A stretch of DNA of 64,000 nucleotides from Melioribacteraceae bacterium (GCA_021647785.1 JAKIUC010000001.1:112050-176049), one strand, 5' to 3'; positions 18,301 through 26,542 are shown, numbered from the stretch's first letter. Translations and numbers: made by a program. Notes: generated from the letters alone by a model not told the origin.

Positions 18301-19778
18301 GTGCTTTCTTCAGGGTTTAATAATTTACTTTCTTTTGGACGAATATCGTACCAACCATCAGGCCATGGACCTGGGGTTTCTTCTAAATCTACCCAATCCT
18401 CAGCAAAACTTAAACCAACCCAAAATGACCTCCTATTTAAACTAGTATTTTTAATCTTGACTTTTACATTTACATTTTGATCTCTTTGCATTTCTCCAGT
18501 TGGGACATCAAATGATAATATTTCTACTTGTTTTCTCGGTGTAACATTAAAATTAAATACATCATCCCAAGCCCACCCGTCAGTATTTTTATAAATTCCA
18601 CTAATATTCGAAGAAGTCCCTCCCACGTAATAATATGTTCCTTCTTCTGTTGGTGTATAGTATAATGAAAAATTTGCAGAATTATTTTTGAGTATTGACT
18701 TACCTCTGCTTGTTTCATCAAAGTCATAGTCATACGATTCAGATGTATCTCTATCAATAACTACTCTACTTTTTACTGTTTGATTTTCAGAACCGTTGAA
18801 ATTTGGATTTATTATTGATGAAGTTATACGTAATTCAGTCCCAGCTACTATACTTTCACCGTTTGATATTACTTGATTTGTACTATTATTATAAATTTTA
18901 ATTTCATTAATATATGGCATATTTCTTTTTAAGGAGTCATACATCAATTCTCCGGCTACAATTGTGATATTTTCTCTTTTGCCCCAATATTCAAGTCCAA
19001 ATAGAGTAGATGGATTTTGGGGCTCATGAAATACTTTATAATAATAATTAGAACCTTCTTCTACATCTTCCCAATAAGCTACGCCATCATTATTTGTTCC
19101 AACTGCATCGATCATTTCATCATTTGAATTATAGAGCATTGCTATTGCATTAGCTCCAGGTATTGGAGATGTAGAATTATTTACATTAAATATAGTTGTT
19201 TGTAAATCTCCTTTAGTGCTTGGTAAGTTATATTCTATTACCAAGCTTGGTGCATATTGATTCCGTCCTTCTTTTGATTCAAGGGAAATTAATTTTGTTC
19301 CAGCCGTAGCTCTTAGTAAAAAACCATAATTATCACCATACTCTAACCAATCATTTACAAATCTTGTTACATTAAATTCTATCCATCCGAATCCTGAAAA
19401 TGATTTTAGTATTTGATCATTGATGTCAAATCCAGGACGATTTGACCAAGTAACTGTTGATTCATCCCAATCAGAAATTATTTTAAATACTTGCAACCGA
19501 TAAGGATCGTCTGCTGATTTTCCATTAACATATAATCTTAGAACTGCCGAATTAATCTGTGTATATGAATCAAGAGGGAATTTTATTAATGTAAATTCAG
19601 AAGCAGTATAGTAACTAACTAATAAAAAAGTCTCACTTCCTAAATTGTAATTAGGCAGTCCATCAGAGACATATGAATCATGGCTAGCTCCTCTTGTATC
19701 AGTTTGTGCATTAATAGTAAAATTACTTATTAGAATAAAACTAGTTATAAATATTAACTTCATGCTAACACCACTCAT
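15366..19778 (-). CDS. Giant secreted multidomain protein with type IX sorting domain
   Basis: About 1470 aa. After a signal peptide (KLIFITSFILISNFTINAQ) come a DNRLRE-like jelly roll (about 25-190), a carboxypeptidase-regulatory-like segment, bacterial Ig/FN3-like domains (PQLISPEDGFTL; SFTIDI), another regulatory-like domain and a dockerin-like stretch (VGVGNITSSDALAILNRSVG). A cohesin-like domain (VGSYTFKIKFNLEKIEFIEA) and a type A Por sorting domain (NYPNPFNPTTTIKYDLP to KKMILLR) follow. It should be exported by Sec and anchored or released by T9SS. The start at 19778 has GAGAGGTGGG just upstream; alternatives are ATGs at 19793 and 19763. No catalytic domain is recognised. Confidence 0.85.
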   Translation of the reverse strand: MSGVSMKLIFITSFILISNFTINAQTDTRGASHDSYVSDGLPNYNLGSETFLLVSYYTASEFTLIKFPLDSYTQINSAVLRLYVNGKSADDPYRLQVFKIISDWDESTVTWSNRPGFDINDQILKSFSGFGWIEFNVTRFVNDWLEYGDNYGFLLRATAGTKLISLESKEGRNQYAPSLVIEYNLPSTKGDLQTTIFNVNNSTSPIPGANAIAMLYNSNDEMIDAVGTNNDGVAYWEDVEEGSNYYYKVFHEPQNPSTLFGLEYWGKRENITIVAGELMYDSLKRNMPYINEIKIYNNSTNQVISNGESIVAGTELRITSSIINPNFNGSENQTVKSRVVIDRDTSESYDYDFDETSRGKSILKNNSANFSLYYTPTEEGTYYYVGGTSSNISGIYKNTDGWAWDDVFNFNVTPRKQVEILSFDVPTGEMQRDQNVNVKVKIKNTSLNRRSFWVGLSFAEDWVDLEETPGPWPDGWYDIRPKESKLLNPEESTIVEFDFNIPSTLPSGTYRARTAIWNDYNSSLHKMLEPRFKKLDKTSFRLGNYPNPMSPLATQLLDITSKILFDDTPFENMSSRYYENDNGYREKVLLYIKISANAQLLGLPVKVGGAILIDLADLFDITNEGKDEGWVSVWIDGEAGVSVSANSFEIDMGLAYHKFNYGEIALADYRKKIIAEATAQTGFIVFSGLGWNEGLQYPRIKIVSNFDIGIEATATLQELYSVEINKQYFLNALMQADGGNLSELGNSIISYLINNEDNEFIRDKTEDDGNYWVENKEGDWSFDLNCSKSGYSNYFYTSIVNEASELKVIADNGIGDADLYIKYGSRPKLNDYDSISSNLNTNSESIVIENPDIGDWYFMLYAKSAYSGVNLSVRSQNENHPPDKPQLISPEDGFTLTSEGTITFSWSCTDPDGDELNYKIYICDENQNNCEIINTGTDTSIITGEITDRSNGTFSWYAEASDGQYQTNSEVRSFTIDISDYTPTWVTVLPDTTIFVGDKLTFTYVAKGSNPLTFTLATPNPQTLSIVSQDDTSATIEWTPVVTDTAVYILRMFVTDNQAWDTTTAIVRVKVSAVNINGVVSYNNSGELLDAVTVTLSTVGELDRTFVTNANGAYSFTDVSAGEYSISAAKTTQWGGALASDALETQLYVVNPDGGFLATPLQKIAADVVGVGNITSSDALAILNRSVGINDFQIDDWQFETASITVGTQNKTQNLKGICAGDARSDYSPALGLANNRNTIISDEVLSIEKESEFELPILISQSVEVGSYTFKIKFNLEKIEFIEAIKNSGMLACNQKDSIISVAWINAEPVNNLEDTLLVLKFRAKNQFEKSEEISFSMLDGSEITDKNCELIADDILIPRIIIANPVNVKELNSNISTPTEFYLYLNYPNPFNPTTTIKYDLPETGKVTLSVFNSLGQKVETLVNSKQAAGTYEVNFNTSNLSSGIYLYRITVQGSKNFVMTKKMILLR

Positions 19779-19793
19779 ACCCACCTCTCCCAT

Positions 19794-20089
19794 TATTGTT
19801 ATAATTCTAATAAGTTCAACCCTAAACTACTTTCTATTTATTTAATTTTTAATACTTACAAGTAGGTATTTACTAGTGATGTAATAGGTATTTTTATACT
19901 CATTTTAAAGAAAATGACCTTCAACTTTGTTTGTGGTAATAAAGGATAATCCATCTTCTTTGTTCAAGATTAAAAGATTACCAACTTCCCTTTTAGCTAA
20001 CTCTGAAAAAAAATAAAGAAAAAATCAATATGGGGTTTTAATTTTCTACCGTTTCTCTTTCAATTACAATTAATATTTTTCGTATTAGG
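19794..20089. other. Divergent intergenic region, promoter-bearing
   Basis: No gene is seen. It separates the minus-strand giant gene from the plus-strand ATPase gene and so should hold both promoters. It is very AT-rich. Confidence 0.4.
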
Positions 20090-20247
20090 GTTGGATTACT
20101 AAAGGCTACAGTATATATTATAGTTGGATTTCTAAAGGACATAGCATATATTATAGTTGGATTTCTAAAGGACATAGCATATATTATAGTTGGATTTCTA
20201 AAGGACATAGCATATATTATGGTTGGATTTCTAAAGGATATAGGATG
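20090..20247. repeat. 33-bp tandem array upstream of first DUF4143 ATPase
   Basis: Four full units begin at 20090, 20123, 20156 and 20189, and a partial fifth begins at 20222. Core text is GTTGGATTTCTAAAGGACAT followed by AGCATATATTATA. Units 2-4 are almost identical; unit 1 and the partial unit diverge. The array ends 5 bp before the ATG at 20253, so its last unit also supplies the ribosome-binding region (AGGAT). The period is a multiple of three, so open frames show 11-residue repeats. Confidence 0.95.
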
Positions 20248-20252
20248 TGATT

Positions 20253-21563
20253 ATGAAAAGAATAGTAATTGATAAATTATTAGAATGGAAAAATAGCAGC
20301 AACAGAAAACCCTTAATACTTCGTGGAGCAAGGCAAATAGGGAAAACATATTCAATTATCGAATTTGGGAAAAAATATTTTAAGGGTACGGTACATGTAA
20401 TTGATTTAGAGAAACATGTTGAGTTACACAAAATATTTCAAAAAAATTTTGATGTAAAAAGAATATTATCTGATTTAGAACTATTTTTAACAAAAAAGAT
20501 TGATATTAAAAAAGATATTCTTTTTTTTGATGAAATTCAGAATTGCAAACATGCTCTTGCTGCATTACGCTATTTTTACGAAGATTTAAAAGATATGCAC
20601 ATAATTGCAGCTGGCTCATTGATAGAGTTTGCATTAAAAGATATTTCATTTCCGGTTGGCAGAGTTCAGATAATGGAAATGTATCCGATGAATTTTTATG
20701 AATTCCTACTCGCAAAAGAGAAAGAAATGTTAGCGGAAATAGTTCTTTCATCACCGAACACTATCTCTGAAATTGCACATGATATGCTTATTGACGAACT
20801 AAGAGAATATTTTTTTGTTGGCGGAATGCCTGAAGCAGTTAAAGAATATGTTAAAACAAATAAAATTATAAGTGCTTTTAAAGTTCAAAAAGATTTACTT
20901 GCAACATTCCGTCAAGATTTTTCAAAATATGCAGGTAGTGCAGATAAAAGATGTTTGGATGATGTATTGATTTCAATATCGCAAAATGTTGGTAATCAAA
21001 TTAAATACACTAAGTTATCAGAGGGATTTTCAATTCCGACAATAAAAAATGCTTTTCAATTATTATTGGATGCTAGAGTTATCGCAAAAATTAGAGCAAC
21101 AAGTTTGGTAGGACTTCCACTTGGTGCAAGTGTTAATAATAGAAAATTCAAATCATTGTTTTTAGATATTGGTTTAATGCAGCAAGCATGCGGGTTAGAA
21201 ATAGATACCAAAATTGTGGTAGATGATTTGCTTGCTATTTATAAAGGTGCATTAGCAGAGCAATTTGTAGGGCAAGAACTATTGGCATCCGAATTATCCG
21301 AAATCTATTATTGGTCGCGAGATGCAAAAAATAGTAATGCAGAAATTGATTTTCTTTTTTCAAGAAATGGAAAAATATTTCCAATTGAAGTAAAAAGTGG
21401 TTCATCAGGTAGATTAAAAAGTCTTCATTTATTACTTAAAACCTATCCTAAACTTAAAAACAGCTATGTATTTTCAGCAAATAAATTTTCGGAACTTAAA
21501 GAGCAAAAAATAACATTTCTGCCTTTGTATTATGCTTACAAATTGGGTGTAAATATAAGCTGA
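20253..21563 (+). CDS. AAA ATPase with C-terminal DUF4143 domain (paralogue 1)
   Basis: 436 aa. Walker A is RGARQIGKTY near residue 25 and Walker B is ILFFDEIQNC near residue 90. An Arg-containing LAALRYFYEDL follows. The C-terminal DUF4143 part ends in AEIDFLFSRNGKIFPIEVKSG, a D...E-x-K arrangement like PD-(D/E)xK nucleases. The family is widespread and its biological role is unsettled. A GTG two codons upstream is possible, but ATG 20253 matches the paralogue start (MKR). It is preceded by a 33-bp tandem array and followed by a paralogue with its own array. Confidence 0.9.
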   Translation: MKRIVIDKLLEWKNSSNRKPLILRGARQIGKTYSIIEFGKKYFKGTVHVIDLEKHVELHKIFQKNFDVKRILSDLELFLTKKIDIKKDILFFDEIQNCKHALAALRYFYEDLKDMHIIAAGSLIEFALKDISFPVGRVQIMEMYPMNFYEFLLAKEKEMLAEIVLSSPNTISEIAHDMLIDELREYFFVGGMPEAVKEYVKTNKIISAFKVQKDLLATFRQDFSKYAGSADKRCLDDVLISISQNVGNQIKYTKLSEGFSIPTIKNAFQLLLDARVIAKIRATSLVGLPLGASVNNRKFKSLFLDIGLMQQACGLEIDTKIVVDDLLAIYKGALAEQFVGQELLASELSEIYYWSRDAKNSNAEIDFLFSRNGKIFPIEVKSGSSGRLKSLHLLLKTYPKLKNSYVFSANKFSELKEQKITFLPLYYAYKLGVNIS

Positions 21564-21580
21564 TTAAGTTATAACTTACC

Positions 21581-21675
21581 CTTGTATTTTGTCCATATTT
21601 ATCCAAATTTATGCTTGTATTCTATCCATATATTCTATATTTTACCCTTGTATTTTAACCATTTATGGAATTATA
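21581..21675. repeat. 33-bp tandem array upstream of second DUF4143 ATPase
   Basis: CTTGTATT starts at 21581, 21614 and 21647, an exact 33-bp period, with CCATAT at a fixed offset in units 1 and 2 and CCATTT in unit 3. Two full and one partial unit end directly at the ATG (21676). The unit sequence differs from the upstream gene's array, but the period and the position relative to the start codon are the same. Confidence 0.85.
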
Positions 21676-22992
21676 ATGAAACGTAAAATATATAAAGTAC
21701 TTAAAGAATGGAAAGATGAAAGCAACCGTCGCCCTTTATTGATAAGGGGTGCAAGGCAAATAGGAAAATCCTATATTGTTAATGTTTTTGGTAAAAACGA
21801 GTTTAATCAATTAATCACATTAAATTTTGAAAGAAACCAAGAATATAAAGAGATATTCAGTACAAATAACCCAATAGAAATTGTAGAAAAAATTATACTT
21901 TATACCGGTAAAAAAGTAGAACAAGGTAAAACTTTAATATTTTTGGACGAGATACAGGAATGTCCTAAAGCTATTATGGCACTAAGATATTTTTATGAGG
22001 ATATGCCCGAGCAGCATATTATTGGAGCAGGTTCATTATTAGAATTTACACTACAATCAGAAAAATTCAGAATGCCGGTTGGACGTGTTCAATATTTATA
22101 TATGTTCCCACTCTCTTTTGGCGAGTTTATGAATGCACTTGGAGAAAACATTTTGTACTCTCACATTTTAGATTTATCAAACTTGGAAAAACTTCAAACA
22201 AGTTTGCACAAAAAACTAATAGAATACATTCGCAAATATTTTATTCTTGGCGGAATGCCTGCTGTTATCAATGAATATATTGAATCTTGCGATATTTTAA
22301 AATGTCAAAAAATTCAAAATTCAATAATTGATACTTATATTGATGACTTTGCAAAATATACAAGTAAATCTAAAATTAAATATTTAAGAAAAGCTTTCAC
22401 TTCAGTTTCAACAATGGTTGGTAAAAAATATGTTTATGCCAATGTAGATAGAAGTATTAAATCGAGAGATTTAAAGGATGCACTTGAACTATTGGAAAGA
22501 GCAGGAGTTGTTTACCGCATAAAACAAACAACCAGCATAGGCTTGCCTTTTGAAGCTGGTGTAAAAGAGAACTTTTTTAAAATGCTCTTTATTGATATTG
22601 GATTACTTCATGCAATAAATGGAATTTATAGTGAAACTGTAAAAGAAAAAGATTTAACAATAATATTTAAAGGTGCGGTTGCCGAGCAATTTGTAGGGCA
22701 GGAAATAATTACTCTTAAAAATAATTTTATAAAACCTGCAATGTATTATTGGGCAAGAGAGGCAAAAAACAGCAGCGCAGAGATTGATTATCTAATTGAA
22801 TTGAATAATAATGTTATACCTATAGAGATAAAATCTGGAACTACCGGACGGATGAAAAGTATGAAACTGTTTTTAGAATCATATAATATCAAAAGTGGAA
22901 TAAAAATTTCGCAAGCGAGATATGAAGATAAAACGAATATTATTTCAGTACCTTTTTACGGAGTTGAAAGTTTTTTTCAATCTAAGAATTAA
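21676..22992 (+). CDS. AAA ATPase with C-terminal DUF4143 domain (paralogue 2)
   Basis: 438 aa, clearly related to the preceding gene along its whole length: RGARQIGKSY (Walker A), LIFLDEIQEC (Walker B), ALRYFYEDMPEQHIIGAGS, and the C-terminal AEIDYLIELNNNVIPIEIKSG with the D...E-x-K pattern. The open frame extends upstream to 21589 through the tandem array (11-residue repeats), but the ATG at 21676 matches the paralogue and the family start. The pair may be a duplication in which the upstream arrays diverged or were exchanged. Confidence 0.9.
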   Translation: MKRKIYKVLKEWKDESNRRPLLIRGARQIGKSYIVNVFGKNEFNQLITLNFERNQEYKEIFSTNNPIEIVEKIILYTGKKVEQGKTLIFLDEIQECPKAIMALRYFYEDMPEQHIIGAGSLLEFTLQSEKFRMPVGRVQYLYMFPLSFGEFMNALGENILYSHILDLSNLEKLQTSLHKKLIEYIRKYFILGGMPAVINEYIESCDILKCQKIQNSIIDTYIDDFAKYTSKSKIKYLRKAFTSVSTMVGKKYVYANVDRSIKSRDLKDALELLERAGVVYRIKQTTSIGLPFEAGVKENFFKMLFIDIGLLHAINGIYSETVKEKDLTIIFKGAVAEQFVGQEIITLKNNFIKPAMYYWAREAKNSSAEIDYLIELNNNVIPIEIKSGTTGRMKSMKLFLESYNIKSGIKISQARYEDKTNIISVPFYGVESFFQSKN

Positions 22993-23017
22993 TAAATTCT
23001 ACTAAGGTTATACCAAG

Positions 23018-23043
23018 GGCATCCTTTTAGGAAAACTAAGCCA
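23018..23043. repeat. GGCATCC...TAAGCC repeat, single arm
   Basis: GGCATCCTTTTAGGAAAACT followed by AAGCCA, 25 bp after the stop of the second ATPase. It belongs to the same family as the perfect hairpin at 51361-51415. Confidence 0.65.
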
Positions 23044-23071
23044 TTAATTATAAGAAACACTAATCTTTAAC

Positions 23072-23656
23072 TCACAAAAACGTAAGCAATTCCATTATAG
23101 ACTTTTTACCAGTTTTTTCAAGTATATTTCTTCGGTGGGTATCAACAGTATTTTTACTAATAAAGAGCAACTCAGCAATTTCTTTGCTGGTTTTGCATTC
23201 TGCTATTAGTTGTATTAACTCAACTTCTCTACGTGTAAGTGAATATTCTTTTATTAACTTTTCAGGTAGTTCTGTTACTCTTTTTTCTTCTCTGCACTTG
23301 CAAAATCTTTCAAGAGTATCTTTTAATTCATCAATATCAACAGGTTTAAGTAGAAAATCGAATGCTGCATTACGTATAGCTTTTATTGCATAGTGGTTAT
23401 ATCCAGTAACAAAAATAAAAGTGGGGTTTATGTTTTGCTCTCTCACCTTTTTTACAATATCAAATCCATTTTGTCTTGGCATTTCTACATCAATAAAAAT
23501 TAGATTTGGGTTTAGTTCTACTATGCTTTCTATTGCTTTATCCGGAGTGTCAATTTTTGCAAGAATGTTTATGCAATCAAATTTTGTTAAGAGGGTTTCA
23601 AGTCTGTCAAGAGCTTCTGTTTCGTCGTCGATTAAGATGCAGTTAATATTTTTCAT
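23072..23656 (-). CDS. Response regulator, REC plus LuxR-type HTH
   Basis: 194 aa. The receiver domain (about 1-120) has the acidic pair in LIDDETEA, the phospho-accepting Asp in LIFIDVEMP and the Lys in FLLKPVD. The C-terminal LuxR/NarL helix-turn-helix reads TRREVELIQLIAECKTSKEI then NTVDTHRRNIL. The frame is open upstream to 23797, but that extension is repeat sequence; ATG 23656 has GTAAGG in front. The partner is the LytS-type kinase at 24422, from which it is now separated by a DUF559 cassette. Confidence 0.92.
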   Translation of the reverse strand: MKNINCILIDDETEALDRLETLLTKFDCINILAKIDTPDKAIESIVELNPNLIFIDVEMPRQNGFDIVKKVREQNINPTFIFVTGYNHYAIKAIRNAAFDFLLKPVDIDELKDTLERFCKCREEKRVTELPEKLIKEYSLTRREVELIQLIAECKTSKEIAELLFISKNTVDTHRRNILEKTGKKSIMELLTFL

Positions 23657-23681
23657 TTTAAACCTTACATTTTTTATTAGT

Positions 23682-23867
23682 TTTTTACACACCCCTAAAT
23701 CCCCTCTCGAGAGGGGACTTTTTTTACTGCTCCTATGGCGCAGTATTATTGTCTTCCCTATTTCGACCTGCTCAGTACAACGTCTGAGGGGAAACAAATG
23801 CCATACCCCTAAACTTTGACGGTATGGTTTTAAAAATTCCCCTCTTGAGAGGGGTTAGGGGTGTGTT
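23682..23867. repeat. Palindrome-ended repeat, copy 1 (left of DUF559)
   Basis: It is nearly identical to 24249-24458. The ends are mutually inverted: ACACACCCCTAA with CCCCTCTCGAGAGGGG on the left, CCCCTCTTGAGAGGGG with TTAGGGGTGTGT on the right. It encodes the last residues (TPNPSQEGNF) and the stop of the DUF559 gene. Confidence 0.9.
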
Positions 23868-24231
23868 CTTGAATAGTAATCCACTTTTCAATTTGCAACA
23901 GTACATTTTCTAAATCATACCTAACTTCAAAATCATCAAATCTTAAAAAGCTAACTCCTAATTTTTCAATTTTTTTCTGCCTAATCTTGTCATTTGTTTC
24001 ATTTCCGTAATGACTTTCACCGTCAACTTCAATAGCAAGGAAAAGTTCACTACAATAAAAATCTACAATGTAGTTGTCAATAGGTTTTTGTCTATGAAAA
24101 TCATACCCTTTCATTTGTTTCCCTTTTAAATATCTCCAAAGTAATATCTCTGTAAATGTAGAGTTGTTGCGTAGTTTTCTAGCTTTCTCTTTTAGATTGC
24201 GGTTATATGGTATTATTTTTCGCTTTTTCAT
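23830..24231 (-). CDS. DUF559-domain protein (Vsr/restriction-endonuclease-like)
   Basis: 133 aa. The DUF559 core is complete: NLKEKARKLRNNSTFTEILL, then FHRQKPIDNYIVDFYC, LFLAIEVDGESHYG and FLRFDDFEV. The Asp of IVDFYC and the E-x-D of AIEVDG recall the PD-(D/E)xK/Vsr nuclease centre; activity is not proved for the family. The start is ATG 24231 (a longer form from 24246 is possible). The C-terminal TPNPSQEGNF is translated repeat. The gene lies between two direct copies of a palindrome-ended repeat and inside a two-component gene pair, consistent with a mobile cassette. Confidence 0.88.
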   Translation of the reverse strand: MKKRKIIPYNRNLKEKARKLRNNSTFTEILLWRYLKGKQMKGYDFHRQKPIDNYIVDFYCSELFLAIEVDGESHYGNETNDKIRQKKIEKLGVSFLRFDDFEVRYDLENVLLQIEKWITIQEHTPNPSQEGNF

Positions 24232-24248
24232 TTTTGTTTGCCACATTC

Positions 24249-24458
24249 TTTTTACACACCCCTAAATCCCCTCTCGAGAGGGGACTTTTTTTACTGCTCC
24301 TATGGAGCAGTATTATTGTCTTCCCTATTTCGACCTGCTCAGTACAACGTCTGAGGGGAAACAAATGCCATACCCCTAAACTTGACGGTATGGTTTTAAA
24401 AATTCCCCTACTTCGACTTACTCAGTACAACGTCTTGAGAGGGGTTAGGGGTGTGTTC
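24249..24458. repeat. Palindrome-ended repeat, copy 2 (right of DUF559)
   Basis: Direct copy of 23682-23867 with an extra internal block of about 24 bp (CTTCGACTTACTCAGTACAA) near its right end. It supplies the last dozen codons and stop of the histidine kinase gene (NTPLTPLKTLY). Confidence 0.9.
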
Positions 24459-26542
24459 ACTTCTGTTTCATTTATTGGTATATCAATACAAACCTCTGTC
24501 CCTATTGAATTATTCTCATTATCAAAAAGGTCTATTATTTTATATGTTATTTGAACTTTTTCTAAATTGAGATACAACTCAAGAATCTGATTCATTATGC
24601 TTAACCCCTTTCCTGTACTGATGATGGAGAGTTCTTTTGCTTTTGCTCTCCCTATTCCATTATCACGTATGCAAATAATATAATCAGGATTACTTTTTCT
24701 GATAGATATATTTAATTCTCCTTTCACTTCAAGATGACGCAGCCCGTGTTTAATTGCATTCTCTACAAATGTATGTATTAGTGTTTTTGGAATTTTATTT
24801 TTTTGATTTACAGAATCATCAATTTCTATTTTATACTCAAACTTATTTTGCAATCTAAATTTTTCAAGTGCGAGATAGTTTTCAACATATTCAATTTCAC
24901 TCTTTAGTGTGGTTAAAATATTATCTGAACCAAGTATTGTTGTTCGCAGCAGTTTACTATATTTACCAAAAATGTAATTAGCTTTCTCAATATCTTGTTT
25001 AGCAAAAAGTGACCCGATTGAATTTATTAAATTTAATGTAAAATGCGGGTCAATCTGATTTTTAATAGATTTCATCTGTAGTTCAGCAATTTTTCTTTCA
25101 GCAATATATCTTTTTTCTATTCTGTATCTCTGCGATTTTTGGATAAGCACGATAATAGAAAAGAATCCTAAAAATATTCCGACATAAATTATGTACTCTA
25201 AATAATAAAGAATGCTGGATTCATACTTAAATATGTAAGAATATTTGCTGCCATGAACAAAAAGCTGGTTTCCATTTTTACCCATTTCAATTAGCGAAAA
25301 ACTATAAAGTCTGCCAATATCTGAAATATCAATGATTGTCGGGTCGGAAAAATCGTTTCTTGTAATTACTAATGCCTCACCAAATTCTCCAGAAAAAATA
25401 AGTTCTAATTCTCCATCATTATCTAAATCAAATTCTTTAGGTATGCCATAGGCAGATTTAGGAAGATTATAAGTATTAATAATTTCAAGATTTTCATCAA
25501 ATTGATCAATTTCCCCCTTTCCATAAATTAAGAACAGTTTTCTATAATTGTTTTTATCAGTATATAATCTGGAATGAACCCATTCTGAATTTTTATCAAA
25601 TATTCTCTCCTTCACTTTTCTACCTTTAGAATCATAAAGAGTAAGTGAACTTTTTATTTCTTTGGTTCCGCTATAAATAATAAGCACAGCCATGTACGAA
25701 TTGTTATTAGATACAAAAGGAATGATAGAAGTAAATGATGGGAAGTATCCAATTTTTTTTGGTTTAAATTTAAAGTTCATTTTCTCATCAAGCAGCATTA
25801 GCCACGCGAAATGGTCACTATATAGGTCATCAATTTTAGAATTACCAACTGCTTGAGGTGAACCAAAAAATTCTGGCTTACCATCCCCATCAATATCAAA
25901 AGAGAACGGGTTTTCAAATAAAGCAAAACCAAATGGAGATTTATAGAGAGTATCATTTACAAAATCGTAAGCATACATTCCACGAGGTTGTTTAGCATAA
26001 CCAGTTGATAAAGAAAAGTAAATTTCATTAATAGAATCATTGTTAAAATCGTACAAAGTACATTTCGAAATAGTACAGATAATCTTATCGTTTCTTTTGA
26101 AATAATCAGAAATTCCTTTTTCTTTGAAGTAGTACTTATTTTCAAAAGGATTAAAACAACTTAAGTAGATAGTATTATTGAATAAAGTTGATATAAAAAT
26201 CTCTAAAATGCCATCGTTATTAATATCATCAAAGAACATTGAAGGTTCATTCAAAACTTCACCATTAAAATTCCATTGATTTATCACACCCCCTTTTGTA
26301 TAAACAATTACTCCCACAATGTTATCATTTTCTAATCTATAGACTTCTATTTTTTCACTATAAGAGTTATTGTTTAAGTCATAATAATAAGTGTTGCGAT
26401 CTGTGCTGGTTCTTTCTTTGGAGATTTGTGTAATGGAGTATTTTTCAAAAATAGGTGGTAAAAATTGTAAAACTACAAAAGAAATAATAACACTTAAAGT
26501 AATTGGATGTAGTAAAAGATATAATAATTGCTCTTTTTTCAA
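24422..26542 (-). CDS. LytS-type sensor kinase with VCBS/FG-GAP propeller sensor
   Basis: 706 aa. A short N-terminal membrane segment (LLHPITLSVIISFVVLQFLP) precedes a large extracytoplasmic region. That region has calcium-loop repeats of the FG-GAP/VCBS propeller kind (DFNNDSINEIYF, DIDGDGKPEFFG, DLDNDGELELIF). A second helix (YIIYVGIFLGFFSIIVLIQ) leads to the LytS-type kinase module: phospho-accepting His in KNQIDPHFTLNLIN, and an HATPase with FVENAIKHGLRH and RDNGIGRAKAK. The last residues come from the inserted repeat. It pairs with the LuxR-type regulator at 23072. Confidence 0.88.
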   Translation of the reverse strand: MKKEQLLYLLLHPITLSVIISFVVLQFLPPIFEKYSITQISKERTSTDRNTYYYDLNNNSYSEKIEVYRLENDNIVGVIVYTKGGVINQWNFNGEVLNEPSMFFDDINNDGILEIFISTLFNNTIYLSCFNPFENKYYFKEKGISDYFKRNDKIICTISKCTLYDFNNDSINEIYFSLSTGYAKQPRGMYAYDFVNDTLYKSPFGFALFENPFSFDIDGDGKPEFFGSPQAVGNSKIDDLYSDHFAWLMLLDEKMNFKFKPKKIGYFPSFTSIIPFVSNNNSYMAVLIIYSGTKEIKSSLTLYDSKGRKVKERIFDKNSEWVHSRLYTDKNNYRKLFLIYGKGEIDQFDENLEIINTYNLPKSAYGIPKEFDLDNDGELELIFSGEFGEALVITRNDFSDPTIIDISDIGRLYSFSLIEMGKNGNQLFVHGSKYSYIFKYESSILYYLEYIIYVGIFLGFFSIIVLIQKSQRYRIEKRYIAERKIAELQMKSIKNQIDPHFTLNLINSIGSLFAKQDIEKANYIFGKYSKLLRTTILGSDNILTTLKSEIEYVENYLALEKFRLQNKFEYKIEIDDSVNQKNKIPKTLIHTFVENAIKHGLRHLEVKGELNISIRKSNPDYIICIRDNGIGRAKAKELSIISTGKGLSIMNQILELYLNLEKVQITYKIIDLFDNENNSIGTEVCIDIPINETEVNTPLTPLKTLY

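Noticed and set aside
20090..20247. CRISPR array
   Set aside because: Units are contiguous 33-bp tandem repeats without unique spacers, and no cas genes are present.
21589..21675. 29-residue leader on the second ATPase
   Set aside because: It is the translated tandem array; the paralogue and family start at MKR. Kept in mind as a possible leader peptide.
23657..23797. N-terminal extension of the response regulator
   Set aside because: It is translated repeat sequence; ATG 23656 with GTAAGG upstream starts at the receiver domain.
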